Numbered from the stretch's first letter, positions 54,241-64,000 are shown. The stretch: DNA of 64,000 nt from Rhineura floridana (GCF_030035675.1 NC_084495.1:9021001-9085000), one strand, 5' to 3'. Notes: generated from the letters alone by a model not told the origin. Numbers and translations: made by a program.

Positions 54241-54990
54241 AAAAAATAATCACAGAGCAGTTTACGGTATAGATAAAAACCATAAAACACAATATCAAAG
54301 CAATATGAAAATTACAGCATGCATTAAAATCCAATAGTACAATTCATCAACACAATACAGCTGCAGATATGAAACCCACTGTCCAAGTGCTGGCATTAAA
54401 AAGTTCCAAAAGCTAGGGAGCCAGTGGTGGTGTACTGGTTAGAGTGTGAGACTGGGAGCTGGGAGACCACACTTCAAATCCCCACTCAGCCATGATGCTC
54501 CCTGGGTGACCCTCTCTCTCAACTAACCTACCCCACAGGGTTGCTGTGAAGACAAAATTGGGGGGTGGGGTGGGGGGAGAGCAATGTGCACTACCTTGAG
54601 ATCCTTGGGGAAAAGGTGGGATATAAATATAATAATACATAAATAAATAATAAAAGCTAGAGTGAATAAATATGTCTTAAGCTAATGTCATAAGCAGAAT
54701 ACAGAAGGGCCCTGTTGCACTTCCAGAGGCAGGGAGTTCCACAAACGGGGTGCCACAACAGAGAAGGCCCTCTATATCAGGTCACCACTCCCCACCTCAA
54801 GCAATGCCTAGTGGCAGGATCTTAAGGACAGCCTCCCATGCAGATCTGAAAGGCCGGGCAGGCAGATCGAGGAAGAGGCCCACCAGGACTGCTTTAACGT
54901 AAAAAACGTAGGACTTAAAACTTCAAATATTTGGGTCTCAAGTCATTCAGGCCCCAAATGACTGAGGGCTAAACTGGATGGCCCCAAACT
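54240..54990 (-). mobile_element. L2-type LINE remnant split by a SINE
   Basis: Parts at 54240-54412 and 54655-54925 (GGGAGTTCCACAAACGGGGT, ACAGAGAAGGCCCTC) follow the non-coding and C-terminal order of L2 on the minus strand. A plus-strand SINE occupies 54413-54655. Confidence 0.6.
54413..54655 (+). mobile_element. tRNA-derived SINE with L2-like tail, inserted in L2
   Basis: A box GGTGTACTGGTTAGAGTGT, B-box region CTTCAAATCCCC, then ACAGGGTTGCTGTGAAGACA and a tail AAAGGTGGGATATAAATATA. Confidence 0.85.
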
Positions 54991-55082
54991 CTACCATTAC
55001 GAGGGAGAGGGAATGACTTTTCTCTCCCCCCCCCTTTATCCACACCATACAATGTGGAGAGTATCCACAAAAATATTTTGGG

Positions 55083-55100
55083 GTGTGTGTGTGTGTGTGA
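55083..55100. repeat. Short (GT)n microsatellite
   Basis: About nine GT units. Confidence 0.85.
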
Positions 55101-55204
55101 GGTCTATGAATTGTTACTAAAGGTCATTTGTAACCTGCTCCACCTACCATTACATCTAGAATTCCCACCCACCCCCGCAGACACCCTTGTACTTTATAGA
55201 TATC

Positions 55205-55585
55205 CACACAGCTGGTATAGCACAGTGGGGAGGACAGCCTGGCTGGGAGCCCAGAGTTTGTGAGTTCAAATCCCTGCTTGTGTCTCCTGGGTGTCAAGGG
55301 CCAGCTAAAGATCACCCCCACAGTGTGTGGCTCAGGGGTTACGTGCCCTGCCACCTGTGCAGCCGTGGGCAAGCTGCATAGTCCCAAGGAGCCCAGTTGC
55401 CCCCCAGCTGGCAGTTGCAGACAAGGAAGGGGCTGGCTTGTGCAGCGGTGGCAAGCTGAGCAGGCCCTAGCCAGCTGGGGAGGACTAGCCTCAGAGGGAG
55501 GTTGCAGAGCCTCAGATGCAGAGGTAAACCCCCTATTCATAGGGTAGCCATAAGTTGGGATCAACTTGAAGGCAGTCCATTTTCA
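55205..55585 (+). mobile_element. Long Sauria-type SINE variant
   Basis: tRNA-like head (TATAGCACAGTGGGGAGGAC, GTGAGTTCAAATCCCTGC), an unusually long body of about 270 bp, and the BovB-like end GGTAGCCATAAGTTGGGATC. Confidence 0.75.
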
Positions 55586-55589
55586 TAAT

Positions 55590-55710
55590 GTCTGTTAGTT
55601 GCCAGCTTTCTAAACAAAAAACAAAGCTTTCCTCACAGGGAAGATGCTTCCATGCCTTGATAATTTTGGTTGCCCATTCCTGAACCTTTTCCACCTTTAT
55701 CATAACTGGA
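55590..55710 (-). mobile_element. CR1/L3-like LINE fragment
   Basis: Minus strand gives VEKVQEWATKIIKAWKHLPC, comparable to QVQRRATRMIRGLE in the CR1 copies. Confidence 0.6.
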
Positions 55711-55774
55711 ATGTAGTGTTCTATGCATATAGCGGGCCAGCCGGACCCGAGTAGAGAATTATTCAATTCCTCCA

Positions 55775-55860
55775 GCTGCAATGCAAGGATGGCTGGGACT
55801 GATGGGAATTGTAGTCCAAACCATCTAGAGAGCCCCAGGTGGGCAAAGGCTGCTCTAGTG
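55775..55860. mobile_element. MITE family B, right half
   Basis: GGCTGGGACTGATGGGAATT, GTAGTCCAAACCATC. Confidence 0.65.
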
Positions 55861-55864
55861 AATC

Positions 55865-56750
55865 CCAAATAAAAACAGACTGAGATGAGTGTGCATCCAA
55901 TTTGGGGAGATCAATAACTTGATCTTCTGGGGGTTTTTTGTTAAAAGAAAAGATTTAGGGAAATATAAATCAGGAAAATGTTGCTGGGTAAACGTTTAAA
56001 CATCCCCCCCTCCCACTTTTGTTACTACAACTAAATCTGAAGCCCACCAGGACTGCTTTAACGTAAAAAACTTAGGACTTAAAACCATCCAGAAATCCAA
56101 TCATGCATTTGGTCCTGCATTTAGATCAATAGTGGCACCTAGTGGAAGTGATATTAAATTCTATTGTTTGTTTTAAAAAAGAGAGCATATCTCATTATTC
56201 ATCTCAAGATCATGTGAACTTGGTATTATACAGCCATGAGAGTGGCTGTATACTATAGTCAGCATGGATTTTTTGTATTCCGCAATGTTAAATTGAAAAT
56301 TACCCCCATGCCATTCTGATCCTTCCCATAAGCTACTTTCAAAACAAAACCTTACAAAACTTATAGTCCTGAACTCAGAAACGCTTGCTTAACATCCCCT
56401 CTAAATTTTCGTGGCGAGACACAAAACAGTCAGAGAGAATCAAGAGTTCAAAGTGTAAAAAGAGGGGGGGGAAAGACCTTTTTTGGACTTTTTCTGTCAG
56501 AGTTCTCATAATCTGTTGAAATTAATTACAAATCAGACAGGTTCACAGAGTACCTGTAATCCTATTACTGACCTTGCCCCATACTCTGACTTTCATCTTT
56601 TGCAGTTTAAAGGTTTAAAAAATGCCTGGCTGATTTTTAATCAATTTAAGAAATTTAGCATTGAACTCAATGATAAGGCTGGGCATGCTCAGTAAGAACC
56701 AACTTAGTGTTCTAAATGACAGACTCACAGCTGCTGGGCTTGGCTAATCA
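55865..56750. other. Unannotated stretch with a duplicated 45-bp segment
   Basis: 56042-56085 repeats 54878-54922 almost exactly (CCACCAGGACTGCTTTAACG, GGACTTAAAAC). Nothing else recognised. Confidence 0.4.
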
Positions 56751-57055
56751 GGGGGCCACACCCACACCAGATTCTGATTTCACATGAGACAGTCATGGCT
56801 TCCTCCCAGAGAATCCTGGGAAGTGTAGTTTATGAAGGGGGCTGAGAGGAGACTCCAGTTCCCCTAACAGAGCTCCAGTGGCCAGAGTGGTTTAATAGTC
56901 AGCTGCTCTCATTGAAGCTCTGTGAGTGGAACAGGGCCTCTCCTAGCAACTCTCAGCACCATTCCGTAACTACACTTCCCAGGATTCTTTGGGAGAAGCC
57001 ATGACTGTCTAAAGTGAAATAAAGGGCTGGTGTGGATGTGGCGAGGGACAGCTTT
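56751..57055. mobile_element. Palindromic MITE, family C
   Basis: Ends GGCCACACCCACACCAG and CTGGTGTGGATGTGGC are inverted. CAGTCATGGCTTCCTCCCAG pairs with GGGAGAAGCCATGACTG; AATCCTGGGAAGTGTAGTTT is the conserved core. Confidence 0.8.
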
Positions 57056-57129
57056 GGTTGAAATTTGGGTGGGAGGCTACATGTGCCTGCTGTAGAATAA
57101 GACAGTGGGGAAAACGCTGAAAAGCAATG

Positions 57130-58020
57130 ATACTGTTCACAATGTTTATCTTTTGGAAAGGAAAGGGACTTCCCCTCTGCCCAGTGCCCATCCATGCAAT
57201 CTCCCCCTCCCCTCCCCTTCCTGCCCTCCTCCTCCCCCTGCCCCTCCCCCAGGTCAGTTTCACCTATCCTAAGCATGATTGCACAGGAGTAAATCCCACT
57301 GAACTCAAAAAGCATGCAAATGATCAAACCTGCCCTCTCCTCCTCCTACCTCTTATCCCCTCCCTCTTTCCCCTCCCTCTCCCTTCCTTCACCCCTCCCT
57401 TCCCCTCCCCCTCCTTTCTGCCCTCCCCTTACTCCCCCCAACTTGGGAGACCAGGGTTTGAATCCCCACACAGCCATGAAGCTCACTGGGTGACCTTGGG
57501 CCAGTTACTGCCTCTGAGCCTCAGAGGAAGGCAATGGTAAACCACCTCTGAATACTGCTTACCATGATAACCCTATTCCTAGGGTCGCCATAAGTTGGAA
57601 TTTTGAAGGCAGTCCATTCCATTTTCAAGCATGATTGCACAGGAGTAAATCCCATTGAACTCAGTAAGCATTCAAATGATCAGACCTGTCTTTCGCCTCC
57701 TGACCCTCTCCTCTCCCTTCCTCCTCCCTTCTTCCTCTCCTACTCTCTTCCCTCTTCCTCCTCCCCTGCCCACTCCAGGATTCCCTCCCCATGGTCAGTT
57801 TTACCTATCCTAAGCATGATTGCATGGGAGTAAATTCCACTGAACTCAATAAACATGCAAATGATCAAACCTACCCCACTCCTCCTCCCCCTCCTGCCTG
57901 CTCCTGCTCCTGATCCCCTCCCCTCCCCATCCCCTGTGGTCAGTTTCACCTATGCTAAGCATGATTGCAGTGGAGTAAATCTCACTGAATTCAATAAGCA
58001 TGCAAATGATCAATCCATTC
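57130..58020. repeat. Interrupted tandem repeat: AAGCATGATTGCA...CAAATGATCA units with pyrimidine-rich spacers
   Basis: Four units of the type AAGCATGATTGCACAGGAGT, GAACTCAATAAGCATGCAAA, TGATCA start near 57270, 57628, 57813 and 57959. Each is followed by a long C/T-rich run. A plus-strand SINE (57438-57626) interrupts the array. The unit resembles the 'GTAAGT' dispersed repeat. Confidence 0.75.
57438..57626 (+). mobile_element. Sauria-type SINE inside the tandem repeat
   Basis: GGGTTTGAATCCCCACACAG (B box) through GGGTCGCCATAAGTTGGAAT. Confidence 0.85.
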
Positions 58021-58071
58021 TCAGCAAACTTGCACAGGATCCCATTTCTTACCTCCGGGACTAAAAAGCAG

Positions 58072-59396
58072 ATAAATTCACTAATAGGCAAAAAAAAAAC
58101 CTTGAAGTTTAAGAATGTACCAACAGCCAACAGATATTTCTATCAAACTTTAAAAAGCAGGGAAATTGGGCAGCTATAGTGAATGCACCAGGGGAGCAGG
58201 AGACCTGACCTCCTCTCTGAGATATTGGACTGCCCTACAAATTTGTCAAAATGCAAACACCATTTGGGTTGGTCTTTCACAGTCCAATCCACTTGCTGTG
58301 TAGCTTGGAAGAATTTGGTAACATGTGCCTCTGAGCATATGGTGAGTGGTGGTAACACCTGCAGTCAGCCCAAATAACAGAAACAAGACATGTGCTGTGC
58401 TGATCTGTTTTAGCAGGGAGGAAGCAACTATGTATATTAAAACAGTTGATATTGTTCAGATAGTCACTTTAAATATGTTTGATTTACTTTGCAATTTTAG
58501 TGTAGTTTCCTATAGTAAATCATTCTGTTTTGCTTCTGTTTCTGTGAATATGTGAAGTACAGGAACTATTTGCAACACTAAAAACAAGCTCCCAAAACAA
58601 TTGTGGAGTAATGGCACTGACTGTTCTGCAGAATAGTTTCCAATGGACATGAGGAGTGTCTCAGTTTGCACAAGATAAAATGGTGGAAGGTGAAATATAT
58701 TCTAGCAAAATTCTAGGTGTGCTCTATGTTTTTAATTGACCATGCCCACCTTTTCTTAAGTGGAGTAGTTCAAGCATAGCAGGCTGAAAACACGCATCTT
58801 GGGCAGGCCAAGTTTGTTTTTCCATCAGCTAGAGTCATTGCTTAAGTAGTAACATATTGTAGTCCATTTTATTTTACATCAAACTGCAGTTTCAGATTCA
58901 ACTGTTAATGTGCCCCAAATAGAAATAGAGCATAACCTCCAGTTTGAACCAAAAATGCTATCTTCACCATCATATGACATTGACCAAGAAAAAGGCTTGG
59001 AAATTAATAAAAATAAATTTGACACAGATTTCTAGGATGAATAATGAGAGAAATATAATTTTCTAGGTTAGATTCTCTGTAGAAACAGTGGCAACACAGA
59101 AAAGAAGCAAAGGAAGAACACCAACAAACATACAAAAATGTAACTCTCCATCTTTGGAGATGGCAGGTGTTGCCACCACTCACCATATGCTCAGAGGCAC
59201 ATGTTACCAAATTCGTCCAAGCTACACAGGAAGTGGATTGGATTCTGAAAGACCAATCCAAATTGTGTTTGCATTTTTACAGATTGGTAGGCAGTCCAAT
59301 ATCTCAGAAAGGAGGTCAGGTCTCCTGCTCCCCTGGTGCATTCACTATAGCTGCCCAATTTCCCTGCTTTGATAGATATATCAAAGTTTGATAATG

Positions 59397-59428
<32 letters not shown>

Positions 59429-60395
59429 TTAATTTGTGTGTCGCCTATCTGGCCTATGGCCACTCTAGGCGACGTACAATTCAATTGCAAAATGCATCAC
59501 AATAAAATACAAATAAAATACAATATAACAGTAAAATAGTAACAGTTCAGAGTAATAGGCAATTTGTGCTAAAAATTAACCCTCCCCGGAAGTCCCAAAG
59601 GCCTGTCTGAAGAGCCAGGTCTTCAAGGCTTTGCGGAATACGTTCAGGGAAGGGGCATGCTGAAGATCGTACGGGAGGGAGTTCCAGAGAGTGGGGGCCG
59701 CCACTGAGAAGGCCCTCTCTCTAGTCCCCACCAACCTAGCTGTTTTAGTTGGTGGGACTGAGAGAAGGTCCTGAGTGGCTGATCTTGTCGGGCGGCATAA
59801 TTGGTGGCGCTGGAGGCACTCCATCAGGTAAACTGGGCCGAAACCGTGTAGGGATTTAAAGGTTAATACCAACACCTTGAATTGAGCCCGGAAAATAACT
59901 GGAAGCCAGTGCAGATTGAACAACACCGGGGTGATGTGTTCCCGGCGGTGACAATTTGTGAGTAGTCGAGCCGCAGCATTTTGTATAAGTTGTAATTTCC
60001 GGACCGTTTTCAAGGGTAACCCCACGTAGAGTGCATTACAGTAATCTAAACGAGAGGTGACCAGGGCATGTACTACTAGTGGGAGCTGATGAACAGGCAG
60101 GTAGGGTTGCAGCCTACGAATGAGGTGTAATTGATACCAAGCTGCCCGGCTCACTGCCGAGATCTGAGCCTCCATGGACAGCTTGGAATCAAGAACAACC
60201 CCAAGGCTACGGACCTGGTCCTTTAGGGGTAATCTCACCCCATTGAACATCAGGTCAACATCACCCAACCTACCCTTGTCTCCCACAAGTAGTACCTCAG
60301 TCTTATCGGGATTCAGCTTCAACCTGTTCCTTCCCATCCATCCATCTGTTGGCTATGGGTACATTCTTAAACTGCAAGGTTTTTTGCCTATTAGT
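58072..60395. mobile_element. Foldback DNA element with about 290-bp inverted arms, right arm split by an L2
   Basis: Left arm 58072-58363; right arm 59163-59399 plus 60346-60395. Paired segments in order: TTCACTAATAGGC/GCCTATTAGTGAA, TTTAAGAATGTACC/GTACATTCTTAAA, ATTGGGCAGCTATAGTGAAT, CCAGGGGAGCAGGAGACCTG, ATATTGGACTGCC, ACATGTGCCTCTGAGCATAT and GGTGAGTGGTGGTAACACC, each with a reverse complement in the right arm. The spacer (58364-59162) is AT-rich with no transposase frame that I recognise. Superfamily unknown. Confidence 0.85.
59391..60345 (-). mobile_element. L2 LINE, RT C-terminal region and 3' end
   Basis: Minus-strand frame of 253 codons (60337-59576): NRLKLNPDKTEVLLVG, RSLGVVLDSKLSMEAQISAV, TSRLDYCNALYVGLPL, LQLIQNAAARLLTNCHRREH, HITPVLFNLHWLPV, AFSVAAPTLWNSLPYDLQ. 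The 3' end has GGCGACACACAAATT and an AAT/ATT trinucleotide tail (59397-59430). Among the best-preserved LINE frames in the window; inserted within the right arm of the foldback element. Confidence 0.93.
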
Positions 60396-60399
60396 GAAT

Positions 60400-61597
60400 T
60401 AATAGGGTTAAAGGAGAGCAGCCATAGTGTATACCTGCTGTACAGTATTTGCTGAGGACTGCAGTTTACAGACGGACAGTTCAGCAAGTTATACACTGGT
60501 TCATCCATACGTTTTCCCTGTTTATTCATCCATTACCTTATAAAAAAGATCTGCAAACAGTTTGATAATAGTTGCAAGTTGCTCTGCGGCTTTAGGAAAC
60601 GGTATTGGTGATGACATGGATTCTAGCCAATCCGTGCCTTCCACAGCCAGCTTTTCCACAGTTCAAACTGAGCTATGCTGTGAACATGCAGAACTGTTTT
60701 TTTTCAAAGCAATTTTGTTTTCTTGTGAGCTAACTTCAGAAGATTTGTATCTTGAAGAATGGATTATAAATGTCTATAATACATAAACTAAATAAATTCA
60801 AATCTCACTCCAAGATATAGGAGGGAGAGAAAGGTACATTGTACGGGATGCTCTGTGGAGGCTCCCAAAATTGCTCTAAAAATGTTGTCTCTTTGGCACT
60901 TACTATTAATAGTTCCTGACCATTCTCTTTATATATGTAATTATATTATTTCAGTCTGTTTCTCCACCCCTACCCTCCATGTACAGCAATTCTGGGGGGA
61001 ATTTAAAAAATAAAAATGTAAACATTATTGTTTCTGTCTGCTCCATAAAATTCAAAAGGTTTTTACAAGTAACACTAAAATCTATGATTGTATTTCCTGT
61101 TTCTGTCAATCAGGAAAAAGGGAGGCCATTCATGAGAGGGCACTCTTGACTTTAAAACAGCTTTCTTCAGCTCCCTGTAACACAACACGAGCTTTCACAA
61201 GTGATCCATTCCAGACGACGGGGGCAATCCTACGGTCCCTGCGAGGGTGTCCCAGGGGCTACAGTATGTTGTGGGGGGCCCTCTCTGCAGGTGGAAAATG
61301 AGATCTCCTGCTAGCGATCCTGCCTTGTCAGTGTCGGAGCATTCGCCTGCCATGACTATGCCACTGACTGGAAGCAACGGAAAGAGACAAACATGCAAGC
61401 AAAGAAAACACCACCCTCCCCTTTTTGCTCTGGCCAGCATGAGCTGGCTGCACTTCAGAAATGGTGGTAGTTGGGCTGCTGATCTCACCCACTCCTCCAG
61501 CAGGACTGATCTATAAATTTCATTTTCAGCCTGCAATCCTACACACATTGAACTCAGTGGGTACTTCTGACATGCATAAGATCCAGCTGTTTATGCA
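60400..61597. other. Unannotated stretch downstream of ASB12
   Basis: No recognised gene; a minus-strand frame of 117 codons (61548-61195) resembles no family I know. Confidence 0.4.
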
Positions 61598-61629
61598 TTT
61601 ATTGAGGACTGTGGTCTCAGACAGCTTTC

Positions 61630-61705
61630 CCTAACAACACAGCTGTGCTGGCTGGGGCTGATGGGAGTTGTAGTCCAAAACATCTGGAGGGCACCGGATT
61701 GTGGG
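61630..61705. mobile_element. MITE family B, right half
   Basis: GGCTGGGGCTGATGGGAGTT, GTAGTCCAAAACATCTGGAG, GGCACCGGATTG. Confidence 0.7.
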
Positions 61706-61835
61706 TGGTCTAGAACTCAACCAACTGGAACATTTCCAGGATGTATCTACTGGGGCAGTGAGGTGTTCATTCCATTTGATCATCTTCTACTTAAGGAAAA
61801 ATAAATAAGTGTTTAGCAGCACGGGCAATATACTT

Positions 61836-61836
<1 letters not shown>

Positions 61837-61883
<47 letters not shown>
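61837..61883. repeat. Compound CA/GA microsatellite
   Basis: (CA)n directly followed by a long (GA)n run. Confidence 0.92.
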
Positions 61884-61885
<2 letters not shown>

Positions 61886-62003
61886 AATCTGAGTGTCACC
61901 AAACCACTCACAGTCCTATTCTTAGAAGTTTTTCTTTTACTTCTTCCCCTTATCCAGTTACAATACTTGGTAACCCTGGGCAGTTTCCAACTTTGATCTT
62001 CAG

Positions 62004-62137
62004 TTATGATTGGTGTTTGAGATAGTTGAGGAGCACCAGTGGGATATCCAGCTGATTCACAGCATATGGCCGGTTGACCAGTTTCAGGAACTTCCGGATT
62101 GCCAGTCTGCATTGTGACATCAAGGATTTGGGGAGAG
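62004..62137 (-). CDS. ASB12: ASB12 last coding exon (ankyrin repeat and SOCS box protein 12), C-terminal SOCS box
   Basis: Reading the minus strand, a pyrimidine tract and AG acceptor (62139-62138) are followed by two bases of a split codon, 43 codons and TAA at 62006-62004. The peptide contains SLMSQCRLAI and AVNQLDIPLVLLNYLKHQS. From memory, human ASB12 ends in SLLSQVRLVV and AINQLDIPPMLISYLKHQL, so the match is close and runs to the last residues. SLMSQCRLAI fits the BC box (L-x3-C) that binds Elongin C, and LDIP sits where the Cul5 box is expected. ASB proteins are presumed substrate receptors of Cullin5-RING ubiquitin ligases. Ankyrin-repeat exons are not in the remaining 1.86 kb, so they lie beyond the window. 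The intron is phase 1. Position upstream of AMER1 on the same strand matches human Xq11.2. Confidence 0.9.
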
Positions 62138-62409
62138 CTGGAAAGGGTGGGGGGAAGGGGAAAAAAGGGGGAAGGAGACACCTAAGTGATGATTGCACTG
62201 TTGACCTTTCGAGCCATGTGTGGCTCCCAAAGTTTAAGGCCTATGGAAGAACTTGATAGCCTTGGGGATCCTTCTCTCTGCCTTAGTTCCCATTCTTTAA
62301 AATGGGCTTCATAGCGACATATGTTGCTTACTCGTATAAAGCACCTAGGACGTTCAACAGTACCATATAAATGATTAAGGCCCCAATCCTAGACCCGTTT
62401 ACTAGGAAG

Positions 62410-62765
62410 TAATCGCAACAATTTGCAATTTTTTTTAATCCTCATGAAAATTCTCCAACGTTTTAGTGCAACTTTCTCCTCATAAACACATTTTTGTAGG
62501 GTGTTTGACTAAGTACACATTTTTGCAAGCAGTTTCTCACCATAAAATGCATTTTTGTAAGTTATTTTCACTCCTATATTCATGTTTATGCATGCTTTTG
62601 CCTAATAGATGCATTTTTGTAAACATTGTTTGGTTCGCGGACTGCACTGCAAAATTCAGATAAGTGAATTTTGAAGGATGGCTGTGATACGGTTCTCATA
62701 TTGTTTCAGAAAGTGAGAATTTCATAAATTCAGCTTGAAATGCGAACTGAATCAAACTTTTTACC
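62410..62765 (-). mobile_element. AT-rich hAT-like element, family A
   Basis: CATGAAAATTCTCCAACG, AAAATGCATTTTTGTAAG, TTTTGAAGGATGGCTGTGAT and an end TTTTTACCCATTCCTA. Confidence 0.6.
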
Positions 62766-62769
62766 CATT

Positions 62770-62935
62770 CCTACTAGGAAGTAAACTTTGTCAGATACAG
62801 CAGGACTTACTTCTGGGTAAATATGCATAGAGTGTGCTGGTAAGGTTGTAATCCTATATACACTTACCTGGGAATAAGCTCTATTCAACTCAAAGGGCCT
62901 TACTTCCAAGTAAACATGCATAGATTTGTGTTCAT
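62770..62935. repeat. 'GTAAGT' dispersed repeat
   Basis: GGACTTACTTCTGGGTAAAT, ATGCATAGAGTGTG, TTACTTCCAAGTAAACATGC. Shorter relatives near 25240, 36940-37120, 50480 and 61530. Class unknown. Confidence 0.5.
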
Positions 62936-62960
62936 AAATCCACTTATATAAGCCTCCTAT

Positions 62961-63097
62961 ACCAGGGGTGCAGAATTGGTGGCCCTCCAGACACTGATGA
63001 ACCTATCTCCTATCATCCCTGAGTACTGGCCATGCGGGCTGGGACTGATGGGAGTTGGGATCCAACAACATCTGGGGGGCCACAGGTTCCTCATCAT
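62961..63097. mobile_element. Palindromic hAT MITE, family B
   Basis: AGGGGTGCAGAATTGGTGGC, GGGACTGATGGGAGTTGGGA, CATCTGGGGGGCCACAGG. Flanks share CCTA(T/C)AC. Confidence 0.75.
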
Positions 63098-64000
63098 TCC
63101 CCTACACCATTCTTTAGCCATCCTGATGATGCATTTAAAAGAGTGGTGAAGGAGTCCTTCATCTATAATCTTGAATGCAGAGAGAGCTTGAATGTAAATA
63201 TAATTGAAAACCAGTATCATTAAATAATAACTTGGGGCTATTTCATCTCATGGAATAAGTTCAACCATTGGGCCATTGTTAAAGTGCTAGAGGCATGCAG
63301 TGTTGAGGGGCACGTCTGATCAGATATCTTGTTACTGAAAAAGAAAACTTGACCTGAATTAACAAACTTCTGACTGATATGCTTCAGCCAGATCCAAAGG
63401 TGTATCAGAAGACATATTTGAAAACCATTCTCTGATCGTTTTGGATGAAAAGTGGTATATAAATATTTGAAATAATTAAATATTAAAACATATTAAGAAA
63501 GACTGTAAAGGTGTGTTTTTTTTACGTGCTGGCAACAGCAAAATGATTAATCACTTAATATGGGAAGCAAACACAAACACTGCCTCTATCTCGCAGCTTG
63601 TAAACATTTGGGATAAGGCTAATAAATGAAATTGACCTATCAGATCAGATTCTGGGGAACCAGGCTGAAAAATGCATTGTGCAGCATTAACATGGGTGGA
63701 GAATCGTTTTAAAGTCAATCCTTCTGAGGAAAGGGGATGAGGGCTGAATACAGGTGGTGGGCAAGGCTAGTGGTGGGCAGGGCCGCTCATTCATCAATCC
63801 CATTAACACAATGGGGTAGGGGGGTCCTAAATGTATAACTGAGTGTATTAAGAGGCCCTTTTAGCTAAATTATTAGCTTGTTTATTTATTTATATTAATG
63901 AGTGTAAATGTTCAAGTGCTTGCACTTTTGTGAATTTAGTTGGCTGTGTTCGGTGTAACACAAGGATTTCCAAACTGTGGTCCGTGGACCACCAGTGATC

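Larger units (their letters stand above)
61598..62003 (-). other. ASB12: Probable ASB12 3' UTR with candidate poly(A) signal
   Basis: Downstream of the ASB12 stop, the first AATAAA on the minus strand that I find is at 61603-61598. The stretch includes a compound CA/GA microsatellite (about 61837-61883) and a MITE remnant (about 61630-61705). The transcript end is inferred only. Confidence 0.35.
62138..64000 (-). other. ASB12: ASB12 intron sequence, upstream exons not seen
   Basis: No frame here resembles the ankyrin repeats that should precede the SOCS box, so the penultimate exon lies beyond 64000. The stretch holds an AT-rich hAT-type element, a 'GTAAGT' dispersed repeat, a palindromic MITE, an L2-like tail (about 63420-63480) and, at 63963-64000, the start of another hAT-like repeat (GTGGTCCGTGGACCACC core). 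Confidence 0.6.

Noticed and set aside
57009-58130. Several 70-137 codon frames around the C/T-rich array
   Set aside because: Proline/leucine/serine-rich translations of pyrimidine runs; low-complexity artefacts.
59576-60337. A 253-codon frame as a host gene
   Set aside because: It is the C-terminal part of an L2 LINE with its tail, inserted in another repeat.
61195-61548. A 117-codon minus-strand frame as an ASB12 exon
   Set aside because: It lies downstream of the ASB12 stop and shows no ankyrin or SOCS features.
62957-63220. An 87-codon frame upstream of the ASB12 exon as the penultimate exon
   Set aside because: Half of it is a palindromic MITE, and it lacks ankyrin repeat motifs.

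Overview
The window is vertebrate nuclear DNA, almost certainly from a squamate reptile (lizard or snake). Genes are sparse and split by introns. The interspersed repeats are typical of squamates: L2- and CR1-clade LINEs, a BovB (RTE) LINE, tRNA-derived SINEs with BovB-like or L2-like 3' ends, 5S-rRNA-derived SINEs and many short palindromic hAT-type MITEs. The species cannot be named from this sequence alone.

Two host genes can be supported, both on the minus strand. AMER1 (WTX/FAM123B) has its whole coding region in one exon at 26005-29343 (1112 codons). A 5' UTR exon lies in a CpG-rich promoter near 36.56-36.7 kb, joined by an intron of about 7.1 kb. The last coding exon of ASB12 is at 62004-62137, a 43-residue SOCS-box tail that continues upstream beyond the window. 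In human Xq11.2, ASB12 also lies just upstream of AMER1 on the same strand, so gene order and orientation are conserved.

Layout: 1-16 kb is intergenic, with an inverted-repeat element, LINE pieces, a hAT MITE with a perfect 8-bp target duplication, and a 5-copy 128-bp minisatellite. 16-26 kb is the AMER1 3' UTR and/or downstream flank, rich in MITEs and SINEs. 26.0-36.9 kb is AMER1 (coding exon, intron 1, CpG-rich promoter). 37-61.6 kb lies between AMER1 and ASB12 and is a patchwork of nested repeats, including a HAL1-like L1 derivative with a 19-bp target duplication and a foldback element whose right arm is split by an L2 LINE. 61.6-64 kb is the ASB12 3' end and intron.

Functionally, AMER1 is a membrane-bound scaffold that recruits APC and tunes Wnt/beta-catenin signalling, and ASB12 is a presumed substrate receptor for a Cullin5-Elongin B/C ubiquitin ligase. 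They are neighbours by conserved synteny, and nothing here suggests a shared pathway. I found no clearly new biological system. The most unusual items are the nested foldback element, the HAL1-like insertion, a MITE carrying a YY1-like motif, the minisatellite open in all three forward frames, and the upstream ORFs and missing KEAP1 motif of AMER1.
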